Below, piece after piece: positions 9,468-18,732 of a stretch of DNA of 64,000 bases. The DNA lies in contig NZ_CP012373.2 in NCBI RefSeq assembly GCF_001305575.3, positions 2,552,261 through 2,616,260 of the forward strand, read 5' to 3'. A program made the position numbers and the translations under genes. Source of the stretch: Beggiatoa leptomitoformis. Lineage in GTDB: Bacteria; Pseudomonadota; Gammaproteobacteria; Beggiatoales; Beggiatoaceae. Numbering within the stretch: position 1 is the first letter of the stretch; each line of letters begins with the position of its first letter. Below the pieces are notes generated by a model. The model had not been told where the DNA came from. It saw nothing but the letters and a program-made list of their open reading frames with translations, and did not search any database.

Positions 9468-10892
9468 ATGAAAATTATCGCTTGTTTGACGGTATTATTG
9501 CTGTCATCGTTTAGCAGTTATGCCGCTGCCCCTTACATGAGCATTAGCGTTGCAGAAGACCTCACATTTACAGAGGAAACCTGTTTAAATGTGGCGGAAA
9601 ACGTACTACAAAAAAATGGCTTTGCACAAATCAATCGAGCCAGTGGTAGCCCCACTATTTTTGCCAGTGTCCGCGATGCAAAAAATTACGGATTTAAAGC
9701 CTTAGTTCGATGTTTTACCAAAGCAGGCATTGTTAATGTTGTGGTTGTTGCTGATAATCGCGGCGATATTTTGGCAAAAGCAGATGAATTACGCCAACAA
9801 ATTCAAACCCAATTAAGCCCTAGTGCGCAAACTACGGTTGAACCTATTAATAACTCCGTTACCTCTAAAACCATAGAACCTGCTAAATTACCTAATATTT
9901 TAGTCATATTGTATTCAATGCAATCCCAAACTAACGCCATAGATAATGCACAACGTTTAACCAGCAAGGGATTTGATGCGGGGGTTTATTGGGGAACTAA
10001 TAACTTAAATATTGTTGCAATCACCGCACAAAATAAAAACCAAGCGGTTACTTTAAGAAATCAATTAATTAGTCAAGGACTTGCACAAAATGATGCGTTT
10101 ATTGCAGACAATAGTCGTGTGCAATATCGGATTTTCCCCAATGGAACTACCCCATCTACGCTAAATAGCTCATTTGAAAACAGTGGCTTTGCCTTTGCTG
10201 ATACCACCGGTTCACGTTTACTCACCTTAGACGAACTAAGCGCGCCTGAAAAAATCACGACAGCACTGTGCGAAGGGAATCGTTTATTATCCGTTAGTTA
10301 TGTACAGCTACAACCCGGTAATAATCGTAATAGTTTGCGTGACACTGCCCAAAATTTTAATAATCAACGCGGGGATTTATTTCTAATTGCTGAGGGCAAT
10401 ACCCGTGCGGATACGACCTGTTTACTCCTCACAGATGCAGATAAAGCCGCGTTAGGCACACAACAGCCGTTAATGATGGGAGTCTATGCCAACTGTGAAC
10501 GCACAGTAACCCAACGTCTAACCCAACAACGGCAACGGGCGATTAATCAATGCTGGCATTTAGCCAATGTCGGTAAAAATGGACAAATTGTCGTTGCCGA
10601 ATTTCAACGGCAAAATAATGAGATGTTAGCTAGTATTGTGTATATCAGCCCGACAGAATTGGTTTTTCAAGATTATTTAGCCAACTATAATCAGTCTAGT
10701 TGCTGGCGTATTGATGACGGTTGCAAGTTTGATCCCGGTGGATTTCATGTTTATAGCGTGTTTCAATCCCCACAAACATTGCATTTAATACTCACGTGGG
10801 ACGGTGCAGAAGGACAAAACGCAATGTTGTTGAAAGCGAAAAATAGTTTGTTTGAATCGGTTAAACAAGGTTATCGTTATTGGGCACAATAA
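9468..10892 (+). CDS. Secreted protein of unknown function
   Basis: 474 residues starting with a clear Sec signal peptide (ACLTVLLLSSFSSYAAA). AGGGAT lies 6 bases before the ATG. The N-terminal ~110 residues form a compact unit with two cysteines (ETCLNVAENVLQKNGF, then a VRC strand). This is followed by a Thr/Ser/Pro linker, a middle segment resembling an SPOR-like repeat (LYSMQSQTNAIDNAQRL), and a C-terminal half with several cysteines. The cysteines suggest disulfides in the periplasm. The gene ends 12 bp before pilZ. I do not recognise it and assign no activity. Confidence 0.6.
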   Translation: MKIIACLTVLLLSSFSSYAAAPYMSISVAEDLTFTEETCLNVAENVLQKNGFAQINRASGSPTIFASVRDAKNYGFKALVRCFTKAGIVNVVVVADNRGDILAKADELRQQIQTQLSPSAQTTVEPINNSVTSKTIEPAKLPNILVILYSMQSQTNAIDNAQRLTSKGFDAGVYWGTNNLNIVAITAQNKNQAVTLRNQLISQGLAQNDAFIADNSRVQYRIFPNGTTPSTLNSSFENSGFAFADTTGSRLLTLDELSAPEKITTALCEGNRLLSVSYVQLQPGNNRNSLRDTAQNFNNQRGDLFLIAEGNTRADTTCLLLTDADKAALGTQQPLMMGVYANCERTVTQRLTQQRQRAINQCWHLANVGKNGQIVVAEFQRQNNEMLASIVYISPTELVFQDYLANYNQSSCWRIDDGCKFDPGGFHVYSVFQSPQTLHLILTWDGAEGQNAMLLKAKNSLFESVKQGYRYWAQ

Positions 10893-10904
10893 AAGGATAA
10901 AAGC

Positions 10905-11258
10905 ATGAAAAAACCTACACTTGGCGCAAAAAACATGCTAACACTGCATGTAAAAGATGAAATGATGTTATACAACTCATACTTACCTTTCTTAAAGCGC
11001 GGCGGTTTATTTTTTTCAACAGACAAAAAGTATGAATTAGGTGAAGAAGTATTTTTAAAACTCACCTTATTAAATGATGACGGCACAACCCCTGTTGCAG
11101 GTAAGGTTGCATGGATTAATCCAAAAGGCTCACCCGGCGGTCGTCCTGCGGGTATCGGTGTGCATTTTAACGAAATGGACAACGGCAAAACCCGTGAGCG
11201 GATTGAACAAGCCTTAGTCGGAATGTTAAAGTCTGAAAAACCCACTTATACCATGTAA
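10905..11258 (+). CDS. pilZ: Type IV pilus assembly protein PilZ
   Basis: 117-residue single PilZ domain with the family landmarks YLPFLKRGGLFFSTDKKYELGE in the N-terminal half and WINPKGSPGGRPAGIGVHF in the C-terminal half. It lacks the RxxxR c-di-GMP motif at the N-terminus, as true PilZ proteins do. PilZ proteins of this type support type IV pilus biogenesis and twitching, with PilB and FimX as known partners elsewhere. It sits 6 bp before tatD, a pairing conserved in gammaproteobacteria. No holB precedes it here; an unknown secreted protein does. Confidence 0.88.
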   Translation: MKKPTLGAKNMLTLHVKDEMMLYNSYLPFLKRGGLFFSTDKKYELGEEVFLKLTLLNDDGTTPVAGKVAWINPKGSPGGRPAGIGVHFNEMDNGKTRERIEQALVGMLKSEKPTYTM

Positions 11259-11264
11259 TAAAAA

Positions 11265-12035
11265 ATGCTCGTTGACTCCCATTGCCATTTAGATTTAGTT
11301 GAAAAAATATCGCCCGATGTTTTAATTGCAAACGCCCAACAAGCGGGCGTTAGCCATTTTCTTTGTGTCGCGGTAGATTTACACAATATTCCTGCCGTGA
11401 TTCAAGTTGCAGAACAACATGCAACGGTTTATGCCTCTGTCGGGATTCATCCTAATAGCGCGCGCGACAATGAACCTGATGTCGAGCGGTTAATACAACT
11501 TGCCCAACATCCTAAAGTGATTGCTATTGGAGAAACAGGCTTAGATTATTATCGCAGTGAAGGCGATTTAAGCTGGCAAAAACAACGCTTTCGTACCCAC
11601 ATTGCTGCCGCAAAAGCGACAGGTAAACCCCTCATTATTCACTGTCGCGAAGCAAAAGCAGATACATTGCAAATTTTGCGCGAAGAAAAAGCACATGAAG
11701 TTGGCGGTATCATGCACTGTTTTGTAGAAGATTGGGAAACAGCAAGACAAGCAATGGATATGAATTTTTACATTTCTTTTTCGGGCATCGTCACGTTTAA
11801 AACGGCAATGGATTTAAAAGCCGTTGCCCGCCAAATGCCCCTAGATTATCTGTTAGTTGAAACCGACGCGCCCTATCTTGCGCCCGTACCCTTTCGGGGC
11901 AAATTAAACCAGCCCGCCTATGTAAAACAAGTTGCTGAACATATTGCTGATTTAAAAGGCGAATCCTTTGTGAAAATTGCCAGTGTGACAACTGAAAATT
12001 TTTTCCGCTTATTCAATAAACAGATAACACATTAA
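11265..12035 (+). CDS. TatD-family metal-dependent hydrolase (YcfH/YabD-like)
   Basis: 256 residues, full length for the family. The metal ligands are visible in order: SHCHLDL at the N-terminus, GETGLDYY, IIHCREA, GIMHCF and VETDAPYLAP. TatD-type proteins are amidohydrolase-fold DNases/RNases with two metals. The exact physiological role varies and is often unknown. It is tightly linked to pilZ (6 bp upstream) and rlmH (6 bp downstream), which implies a single transcript. Confidence 0.92.
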   Translation: MLVDSHCHLDLVEKISPDVLIANAQQAGVSHFLCVAVDLHNIPAVIQVAEQHATVYASVGIHPNSARDNEPDVERLIQLAQHPKVIAIGETGLDYYRSEGDLSWQKQRFRTHIAAAKATGKPLIIHCREAKADTLQILREEKAHEVGGIMHCFVEDWETARQAMDMNFYISFSGIVTFKTAMDLKAVARQMPLDYLLVETDAPYLAPVPFRGKLNQPAYVKQVAEHIADLKGESFVKIASVTTENFFRLFNKQITH

Positions 12036-12041
12036 ACGCCG

Positions 12042-12512
12042 ATGCAAATTCAACTCATCTGCGTAGGGCAAAAAATGCCCGATTGGGTAAATGTGGGTTA
12101 TCAAGAGTATGCCAAACGTCTGCCCGCAAGTTGTAGCTTGCAACTGATAGAAATTCCCTTATTAAAACGGGGTAAAAACGCAGATATTGCCCGTTTTCAA
12201 CGAGAAGAAGGCGAAAAAACCCTGTTAGCTATCGCACCGCAAGCCCATGTTGTCGCCCTAGATGAACGGGGGCAGGCATGGAACACCCCACAACTATCAG
12301 AACACCTTGCCCATTGGATGCAAACAGCGCGAACAGTTGCCCTGCTTGTTGGTTCGCCTGAAGGACTCGCGCCTGCTTGCCTACAACGTGCGCAACAACG
12401 CTGGTCTTTATCTGCCCTAACCCTCCCACATCCTTTAGTACGGATAGTGGTTGCTGAACAGATTTATCGGGCATGGAGCATGTTACAAAATCATCCTTAT
12501 CATCGGGCATAA
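12042..12512 (+). CDS. rlmH: 23S rRNA pseudouridine-1915 N3-methyltransferase
   Basis: 156 residues, typical of this SPOUT-fold enzyme that methylates pseudouridine 1915 in helix 69 of 23S rRNA on the assembled 70S ribosome. Landmarks: YQEYAKRLP, an [11 protein letters not shown] strand, the SAM-knot loop LLVGSPEGL, and the C-terminal [20 protein letters not shown] with HPYHR. The loop has GS where most members have GG. The start ATG follows the tatD stop by 6 bp. Confidence 0.93.
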   Translation: MQIQLICVGQKMPDWVNVGYQEYAKRLPASCSLQLIEIPLLKRGKNADIARFQREEGEKTLLAIAPQAHVVALDERGQAWNTPQLSEHLAHWMQTARTVALLVGSPEGLAPACLQRAQQRWSLSALTLPHPLVRIVVAEQIYRAWSMLQNHPYHRA

Positions 12513-12584
12513 ATAAGTAATATTACATTGATTTAGATGAATAAAATTATTTAAACTGCTGGTGTCCCTGTTGCGCCTAGAAAT

Positions 12585-13247
12585 CTAATGAAATAAATCC
12601 TCATTCAACAAATTATCTAAAATCACCCGTATCATTTTCGTCCCTGCATCTTCTATCTGAGCCGCATTTTCATAAATTTCAGCGGGTGAAATAACATGAT
12701 TATGACTGGCAAGATATTTCGCTGTATCAGTTACCCGTTGTAAATGCGGAAATAATTCATTAGCCGCCGTGTTGCGAAACAAATGTAATAATTGATTACG
12801 TTGATGGAGCTGTTTATTTTTTTCTAATAATTGCTTTTGTAACCGACTGATATGCAGATGTGTATTAACCCGCGATAAAACCTCATCCCGTTGAATAGGC
12901 TTACACACATAATCAACAGCACCCACTGCAAAACTTTTGACTTTACTTTCTGTATCCGCTAACGCAGTAATAAAAATAACAGGAATATCAGCCGTTTCAG
13001 CATAAGATTTTAACTGGCGACACGTTTCAAAACCATCCATACGGGGCATCATGACATCTAACATAATAATGTCGGGTTTACTCATATAACGCACTAATTC
13101 TAACGCTTCTTCACCTGTTAATGCTGCCATGATTTCCATGCCAGCACCTTCAAAACATTCAGATAATAAAGCGAGATTTTCCGCTATATCATCGACAAGT
13201 AAAATGGTTGTTTGTTCTTTATTATCGGTTTTCATCGTGTTTAGCAT
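12585..13247 (-). CDS. Response regulator with REC domain and a short helical output
   Basis: 220 residues. Residues ~14-130 are a canonical receiver: acidic pair D19/D20, phosphoacceptor D64 in IMLDVMMPRMDG, T94 and K116 (VCKP). Then comes a coiled-coil (residues ~135-155) and a C-terminal segment ending EDAGTKMIRVILDNLL. That resembles the second helix of a histidine-kinase dimerisation domain but has no phosphoacceptor-histidine motif and no ATPase domain. So it is either a single-domain-like regulator with a dimerising tail or a truncated hybrid. No kinase adjoins. An alternative start at residue 5 (MKTDNKEQ) is possible. Confidence 0.85.
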   Translation of the reverse strand: MLNTMKTDNKEQTTILLVDDIAENLALLSECFEGAGMEIMAALTGEEALELVRYMSKPDIIMLDVMMPRMDGFETCRQLKSYAETADIPVIFITALADTESKVKSFAVGAVDYVCKPIQRDEVLSRVNTHLHISRLQKQLLEKNKQLHQRNQLLHLFRNTAANELFPHLQRVTDTAKYLASHNHVISPAEIYENAAQIEDAGTKMIRVILDNLLNEDLFH

Positions 13248-13604
13248 TTGCTGTGATACCTGTTAAATACTTAGCGGTTTATCCATTGTTATCATAAAAC
13301 TTAAATTCTGTTATCTTTTAATTTGGTTAATTCTGAAAATGTGATGCGAGTGCCAAAGAAATTATAGTGTGGTCGTGCTTATTTTGTGTTGAAGTCCAAT
13401 CACGTTAGCGATTGAATAAATCTATAAATAGCGCAAGCCATTTTATTTCATCAGCAATTTTTGTTTATTTTCTCCTTGTAAATGCCTGTCTAACGCTTTC
13501 AAATGGGTTCTCACGTCCTAATCAATGCTAAAATCACAGAATAGCGTTTTTGATGACTTCTTGTTTACCCTTCAATTAAAATCCTCGTTCCCTAACTTAA
13601 AAAA
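13248..13604. other. Intergenic region without a recognisable gene
   Basis: 357 bp between divergently transcribed genes. It is AT-rich with no convincing ORF, RNA or strong hairpin. It must contain the promoters of folD (to the right) and of the response regulator (to the left). I cannot identify specific boxes with confidence. Confidence 0.5.
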
Positions 13605-14459
13605 ATGACTGCAAAAATTCTTGATGGTAAAGCCGTAGCTGCTGAGTTACGCGAACACATTGCCCAGCGCGTTCAACAGCGTTTAGCCCAAGGACTGCGC
13701 GCCCCCGGTTTGGCCGTTGTCTTAGTAGGGCAAAACCCCGCCTCTTTAGTCTATGTTCGTAATAAGCGTAAAGCCTGCGAACAATTAGGCTTTGTAACCA
13801 AAGATTACGATTTACCTGCGACGACCACACAAACAGAATTGCTAACTATTTTAGACAGCTTAAATGCTGACTCAAATATTGATGGCATTCTTGTTCAATT
13901 GCCATTACCTGCCCATATAGACCCAAATGTTATTATTGAACACATTGCACCGCATAAAGATGTCGATGGTTTCCATCCTTATAACATTGGACGACTCGCA
14001 CTTAAAATGCCACTGCTACGCCCCTGCACACCTAAAGGCGTAATGACGCTATTGGCAAAAACAGGCGTAGAATTAGCGGGTTTACATGCTGTTGTCATTG
14101 GACAATCTAATATTGTTGGTCGTCCAATGGCATTAGAACTGCTCGCCGCCCGTTGCACAGTAACCATTTGCCACAGTCGTACACGTGACCTTATTAATCA
14201 AACACGCCAAGCAGATGTTTTAGTGGTTGCTGTTGGGCAGGCGGAATTGGTAAAAGGGGATTGGATTAAACCTGATGCTATTGTGATTGATGTTGGCATG
14301 AACCGTTTAGACAATGGCAAACTAGTTGGCGATGTTGCGTTTGCCACATGCCAAGCTCATGCCAGTTGGATTACACCCGTCCCCGGTGGGGTAGGGCCGA
14401 TGACAATTGCAAGTTTGTTAGAGAATACCTTAGAAGTTGCCGAGTTAAGCAAGACCTAG
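13605..14459 (+). CDS. folD: Methylenetetrahydrofolate dehydrogenase/methenyl-THF cyclohydrolase
   Basis: 284 residues, full length. A bifunctional cytoplasmic enzyme that interconverts methylene-, methenyl- and 10-formyl-tetrahydrofolate with NADP+. Visible motifs: [13 protein letters not shown] with the catalytic lysine, [23 protein letters not shown], the nucleotide loop [15 protein letters not shown], and the signature [15 protein letters not shown] near the C-terminus. It feeds purine and formyl-Met synthesis. In a C1-oxidising bacterium it also links to formate assimilation. It is monocistronic. Confidence 0.96.
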   Translation: MTAKILDGKAVAAELREHIAQRVQQRLAQGLRAPGLAVVLVGQNPASLVYVRNKRKACEQLGFVTKDYDLPATTTQTELLTILDSLNADSNIDGILVQLPLPAHIDPNVIIEHIAPHKDVDGFHPYNIGRLALKMPLLRPCTPKGVMTLLAKTGVELAGLHAVVIGQSNIVGRPMALELLAARCTVTICHSRTRDLINQTRQADVLVVAVGQAELVKGDWIKPDAIVIDVGMNRLDNGKLVGDVAFATCQAHASWITPVPGGVGPMTIASLLENTLEVAELSKT

Positions 14460-14469
14460 GCAAATGTAG

Positions 14470-14506
14470 GGTGCGTTAGGTGCGTATTTTCGCACTGTAG
14501 CGCACC
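14470..14506. terminator. Hairpin downstream of folD
   Basis: GGTGCG (14470-14475) and a following GTGCG pair with CGCAC and CGCACC (ending 14506) across a TATTTT loop, giving a long stem with an internal bulge. There is no strong T-run. It could end folD transcripts or be a member of the TGTAGGGTG-type intergenic repeats seen elsewhere in the window. Confidence 0.45.
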
Positions 14507-14570
14507 GCGCATCAAACTCAACTCACTGAATGAAAAACAAATAATAGCTTGTAATTTATTGATATAATTA

Positions 14571-17198
14571 TTATTTTTCTGGTAAATCTACCCGCTCTAA
14601 TTGATACAATAAGGTTTTATCCATAATGTGATTTTCTACTAAGCGATTGTTTTGATTTACTATCATATCCTCCAATAAATTCCGCACATCGCGGGCATTA
14701 CCAAAAGTTTCACTCGTATTGGTTTGCCATTGTTTAAATATATTTTGTAACTGCGTTAATAAGTCAGTTGCAATCGTTAAATGTTTTTCTGTTGCCATTG
14801 CTTGAAAAATTGCCAGCATTTCTGTCGCGGTATAATTTTCAAAAAATACATGCCCTATAAAGCGGGAAGGTAAACCGGGGTTGCTGTTTAAAAAGGTTTT
14901 AATGCTTTCAGGATAGCCTGCGACAATAACGCATAAACGATGACGATAATTTTCCATGTCTGCAACTAAGGTTTGTACTGCCTCTTTGCCAAATTCGTCT
15001 TCGTTACTTTCAATAAGTTGATAAACTTCATCGATAAACAATACCCCGTCTAAACTGTTTTCAATCACACGTCGAGTTTTTAACGCCGTTTCGCCTAAAT
15101 AAGAGCCAACTAAATCGGCGCGTGTCGCTTCAATTAATTGCCCTTGTTTTAAAATACCTAAGGCTTTGAATACACGTCCCATATATCGCGCCATCATGGT
15201 CTTACCAGTGCCGGGATTACCGCTAAATACGTAATGTCCCGCGACAATATGCGCAGCTTCTCCACGCAGTTGTTGGACTTTAATCGCGTTGATTAAACCC
15301 CGTATAGTTTGTTTAACTTGTTGTAGTCCAATAAGTTTATCAAGTTCAGCCAGTAAGGTTTTAATATTATGTCCATCTTGTGCATCTAAATAAGCACGCA
15401 TATTCTCAGGAATATCGGCAAGGCTTAGGGTAAACCGTTGTTGTTTATCATTTTCTGTTCGTACACGCATAATGCGTTGTTCGTCTAACATTTGGTAAAA
15501 ATTTAATACATCACCTGCATTGCCAAAATTTTCGGGATTGCGGGCTTGATACCAGTTATGAAATAAAAGCGGCAGTTTTTCTTGTAATTCAGGGGCTAAG
15601 TAACGATGTTCTCGAGCAACCTGTTGAGTAAAAATAGTTTGTAATGTCTCGGGCGAATAGTCGGGAATGGTGAGCATATTGCCCTCTCCAAAACGTCGGC
15701 GTAGTCCGGGATTTGTGTTTAAAAACTGTTCTATTCGTTGTGGATAGCCCGCGATAATGACGGCAAATTTACCCACATGGTTAGACATTGCTTCCATAAT
15801 TGTTTCAATGGCTTCTCGCCCAAAATCATGTTCTCCCCCTTCTACAAGCCGATAAGCTTCATCAACAAATAAGACTCCCCCCATCGCGTCAGCGATTTTT
15901 TGCGCAGTTTGAATGGCGGTTTGTCCAACATAGCCTGCGACTAAATCTTCTCGTGAGGCTTTGACAACATGCCCCAGTTCTAATAAACCCGCTTCGCGGT
16001 AAATTTCTGCAATGAGGTAGGCAACGGTGGTTTTTCCTGTTCCGGGATTACCTTTTAATACAACGTGTAACATAGCCGTTTTTTCAGATAGCGCGACAAC
16101 GGGCAAGAGTCGGGTGACACCAGATTTAAGATTGCTTTCTTCATGAATTTCTTGTGTATTTAGGCGTTCTTGCTCGCGGGCTAGTAGTCGTTCCATTTTT
16201 TGTAACACAATTTCTAGTCCGTGCATTTGCCGCAGCCGTTCAATGGCGGGCTTTTGTGCGGTTTGTTTGGCAAGTTGTTTTAAACTTTTCGCGCTTAAAT
16301 CTTCGGCAGTAGAAAGTTGATAACTTAATGATTTTAACGATTGTCCTTTGGTGCAAAGTTGGCGCGTAATGGCTAATACAGCAGCAGGAAGCAGTTGCCA
16401 ATCGGTGAATAGTTGCCGTTTTAGTCGCCAATAGTGGAGTAAATTCAATACTTCATCTTGGCGCGGTGAGCCTAGCGAAATCACGCGCTTTGAGGGGGTA
16501 TTATCTTTATCAAAGAATTGGTTAAGTAAAAAATGCCATTCGTTTTGTTCCAAAACCATGCGGATATTTTGTGGATTGGTATCAGGCAGGATGAAAAGGC
16601 ACAGGTTATGATTGGTTGAGGGCAGTTGTCCGAAACGGGTGAGCATTGCCGCCATTGTGCGCTGGGCGGTTACGTCAAAATGGACGATGAAATCAATGCC
16701 ATCGGTAAAAATAATAGCTGTTTTTGGTTGTTCCTCTTGCATACAGTGGGAGATAAAACCGACTACATCGGTATCTGACATGCGTCCTAGTTGTAAGGAG
16801 CTGTAAGTAATTGTTTGTTTCATTGGGGGTAATGCGGGGTTTGATATGGGTTCTTGCTCGTCACTGGTGCGGGTATGTAAGCGTTGCAAGCCAATGGGTC
16901 CTGCGCATAGTTTGCTGGGTTGGCGGGGACGAGGGGCATTGGGTGTTGCGGTTTTTTCTGCGGTGGCATGGGGACTACTGGCATGACGCGATTGAAAATC
17001 ATGAAAGTAAATTTTTTGTCGTCCGTTATAAAAAATAATTCTTTTATATTCTAGTTGTTGTAGGTGATAAAACAGCATTTCTTCTAGGGTATATATCCCT
17101 AGCTGTGGTGGACAAAATTCATCATCAGTATGCCCATGGAGAAAGAAAAACCGTTCGTAAGCATTATGAAAATAGCTGGGCGTTATCGGGTTTGACAT
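14571..17198 (-). CDS. Large AAA+ ATPase with two CbbX/SpoVK-like modules and a divergent N-terminal region
   Basis: 875 residues. Two AAA+ modules of the CbbX/CfxQ clade are clear. The first has Walker A GNPGTGKT near residue 385, Walker B GVLFVDEAYRL and an AGYPQRIEQFL sensor. The second has GNPGTGKT near residue 665, GVLFIDEVYQL and AGYPESIKTFL. Both keep the NPGLxxRF arginine segment. Residues 1-330 lack a Walker A but show hydrophobic strands (TAIIFTDGIDFIVHF; LCLFILPD) and a helical lid-like stretch, possibly a degenerate third module. CbbX remodels inhibited Rubisco, but no Rubisco gene is nearby and relatives have other clients. AAGGA precedes the ATG. Confidence 0.85.
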   Translation of the reverse strand: MSNPITPSYFHNAYERFFFLHGHTDDEFCPPQLGIYTLEEMLFYHLQQLEYKRIIFYNGRQKIYFHDFQSRHASSPHATAEKTATPNAPRPRQPSKLCAGPIGLQRLHTRTSDEQEPISNPALPPMKQTITYSSLQLGRMSDTDVVGFISHCMQEEQPKTAIIFTDGIDFIVHFDVTAQRTMAAMLTRFGQLPSTNHNLCLFILPDTNPQNIRMVLEQNEWHFLLNQFFDKDNTPSKRVISLGSPRQDEVLNLLHYWRLKRQLFTDWQLLPAAVLAITRQLCTKGQSLKSLSYQLSTAEDLSAKSLKQLAKQTAQKPAIERLRQMHGLEIVLQKMERLLAREQERLNTQEIHEESNLKSGVTRLLPVVALSEKTAMLHVVLKGNPGTGKTTVAYLIAEIYREAGLLELGHVVKASREDLVAGYVGQTAIQTAQKIADAMGGVLFVDEAYRLVEGGEHDFGREAIETIMEAMSNHVGKFAVIIAGYPQRIEQFLNTNPGLRRRFGEGNMLTIPDYSPETLQTIFTQQVAREHRYLAPELQEKLPLLFHNWYQARNPENFGNAGDVLNFYQMLDEQRIMRVRTENDKQQRFTLSLADIPENMRAYLDAQDGHNIKTLLAELDKLIGLQQVKQTIRGLINAIKVQQLRGEAAHIVAGHYVFSGNPGTGKTMMARYMGRVFKALGILKQGQLIEATRADLVGSYLGETALKTRRVIENSLDGVLFIDEVYQLIESNEDEFGKEAVQTLVADMENYRHRLCVIVAGYPESIKTFLNSNPGLPSRFIGHVFFENYTATEMLAIFQAMATEKHLTIATDLLTQLQNIFKQWQTNTSETFGNARDVRNLLEDMIVNQNNRLVENHIMDKTLLYQLERVDLPEK

Positions 17199-17502
17199 AA
17201 AAAATATCCTTGCTTGAATTCAGCTTTTAATCGATTTTTATTGGACACTGCCAAAGATTTTAATGCCCGCCGTGCATAGTCGCTATATCATGCAATTTTT
17301 TAATAGAAATAAATATTTAATTTTATTAAAAATATAAACCAAGAACAAACATCCTGCTTGTCTGTTTAGCATCACCAAAAATCTTTCACATTTTCCTCAA
17401 ATTTTCCCCACATTTGTACATCATTATTTGTATCAAACAAGGGTAGAAACAGTTTATGTTGCCACAGTTACCCTAATCGTCTGTAATAGTGAGGAATATA
17501 TC
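17199..17502. other. Divergent promoter region between the AAA+ gene and the dioxygenase gene
   Basis: About 300 bp, very AT-rich, with no gene visible. A longer reading of the dioxygenase frame from 17428 is open but lacks a ribosome-binding site. The promoters of both neighbours should lie here. Confidence 0.45.
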
Positions 17503-18615
17503 ATGTTTGATGCACTTAGAACCGAATCAGCCAGCCTGACCCGTCGTACACTGTTACGCACTCTTGGTGTATTAGGGGCATTACCCTTGACGGGGTATGG
17601 ATTACGCAATTTACTGACAGCATCGCAAGCGGCTGATATTAATTCTTTATGTATCTTGTCCCCAACAAAAACGGAAGGTCCTTATTGGATTGATGAGCAT
17701 TTAAATCGTGCTGATTTAACCACAGATACAACACGCGCCTCTGTTTTGCAGGGTTTACCTTTTACCTTGGCAATTAATGTTATTAACGCTAGTTCTAGTA
17801 GCTGTTCAGTCGCACAAAATGTGCAAATTGACGTATGGCACGCGGACGCAGCGGGCGAATACTCTGATGTTTCTGGGAATGGGCAAACCAGCACAGTTGG
17901 ACAAACCTTTTTACGGGGTTATCAAGTAACGGATGCCAGTGGTTTAGTCACGTTTAAAAGCATTTATCCCGGCTGGTATCGTGGTAGAACGCCACATATT
18001 CATGTTCGTGCGCGGGTTTTTGATGCCAGTGGTAACACAACTTATAACTTTACAACGCAACTCTTTTTTGATGATGCGGTAACGGATGTTGTTTATGCTA
18101 ACGCACCTTATAACACGCGCGGTACACGCGACACCCGCAACGCAACTGATATGCATTATTTGGATGGAGATAGTTCCAACTTACTATTATCTTTAGAAAA
18201 AACCAGTGATGGATATGCTGGCGTTGCATCCGTCGGTTTATCTGGCTTACCTGATAGTGTAGTTAGTGATGTGTTTGATGTGACTACCAGCGCGACGGGT
18301 ACAACCAACAGTTTAAGCCTAACGGGAACATTGCAAGTGCCAAGTAAAGATGTTGGAACTTATGGCAGTATTTATGTTGCGGCACAAGTAGGAGACGTTT
18401 GGTATGTCCACGATAAGACAAGCTGGGTTCCTTACACAGATGATTTTCCTGCGTATTCTAGTGGCACATTAGCCAGCACTCACGCACTTAATATTTTGTC
18501 GGGTATTAATGCGGCGGCTTTATGTGGTGCGGCTATTTATGCGGGATATGGTCAAAACGTACAAGATATGTTGCAAAAAAACCAGTATAAAAAAGTTTAT
18601 ACCGTTTGTCAGTAA
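17503..18615 (+). CDS. Tat-exported intradiol ring-cleavage dioxygenase-like protein
   Basis: 370 residues from the ATG at 17503, chosen because GAGGAA lies just upstream. The N-terminus has a twin-arginine signal (SLTRRTLLRT, then a hydrophobic stretch ending ASQAA). The core matches the protocatechuate dioxygenase fold: SPTKTEGPYWID, then DVWHADAAGEYSD with the first Tyr ligand, then YPGWYRGRTPHIHVR with the second Tyr and both His ligands of the non-haem Fe(III). About 100 C-terminal residues beyond the fold are extra. Exported members act on unknown substrates. It stands alone, without catabolic neighbours, so an aromatic pathway role is not supported. Confidence 0.85.
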   Translation: MFDALRTESASLTRRTLLRTLGVLGALPLTGYGLRNLLTASQAADINSLCILSPTKTEGPYWIDEHLNRADLTTDTTRASVLQGLPFTLAINVINASSSSCSVAQNVQIDVWHADAAGEYSDVSGNGQTSTVGQTFLRGYQVTDASGLVTFKSIYPGWYRGRTPHIHVRARVFDASGNTTYNFTTQLFFDDAVTDVVYANAPYNTRGTRDTRNATDMHYLDGDSSNLLLSLEKTSDGYAGVASVGLSGLPDSVVSDVFDVTTSATGTTNSLSLTGTLQVPSKDVGTYGSIYVAAQVGDVWYVHDKTSWVPYTDDFPAYSSGTLASTHALNILSGINAAALCGAAIYAGYGQNVQDMLQKNQYKKVYTVCQ

Positions 18616-18654
18616 TCATTTAATTCGTTGTTAATCCTGAAGGTTAGTCACCGC

Positions 18655-18692
18655 AGAACCCGTTATCCTTTCAAGATAATGGGTTCTTATTT
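18655..18692 (+). terminator. Rho-independent terminator after the dioxygenase gene
   Basis: AGAACCCGTTATC (18655-18667) pairs with GATAATGGGTTCT (18675-18687) around a 7-base loop, followed by TATTTATTT. It is 40 bp after the stop codon. Confidence 0.85.
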
Positions 18693-18732
18693 ATTTGAAC
18701 CAGCAAATATAGGACGTGTTACGACGAGAAAT

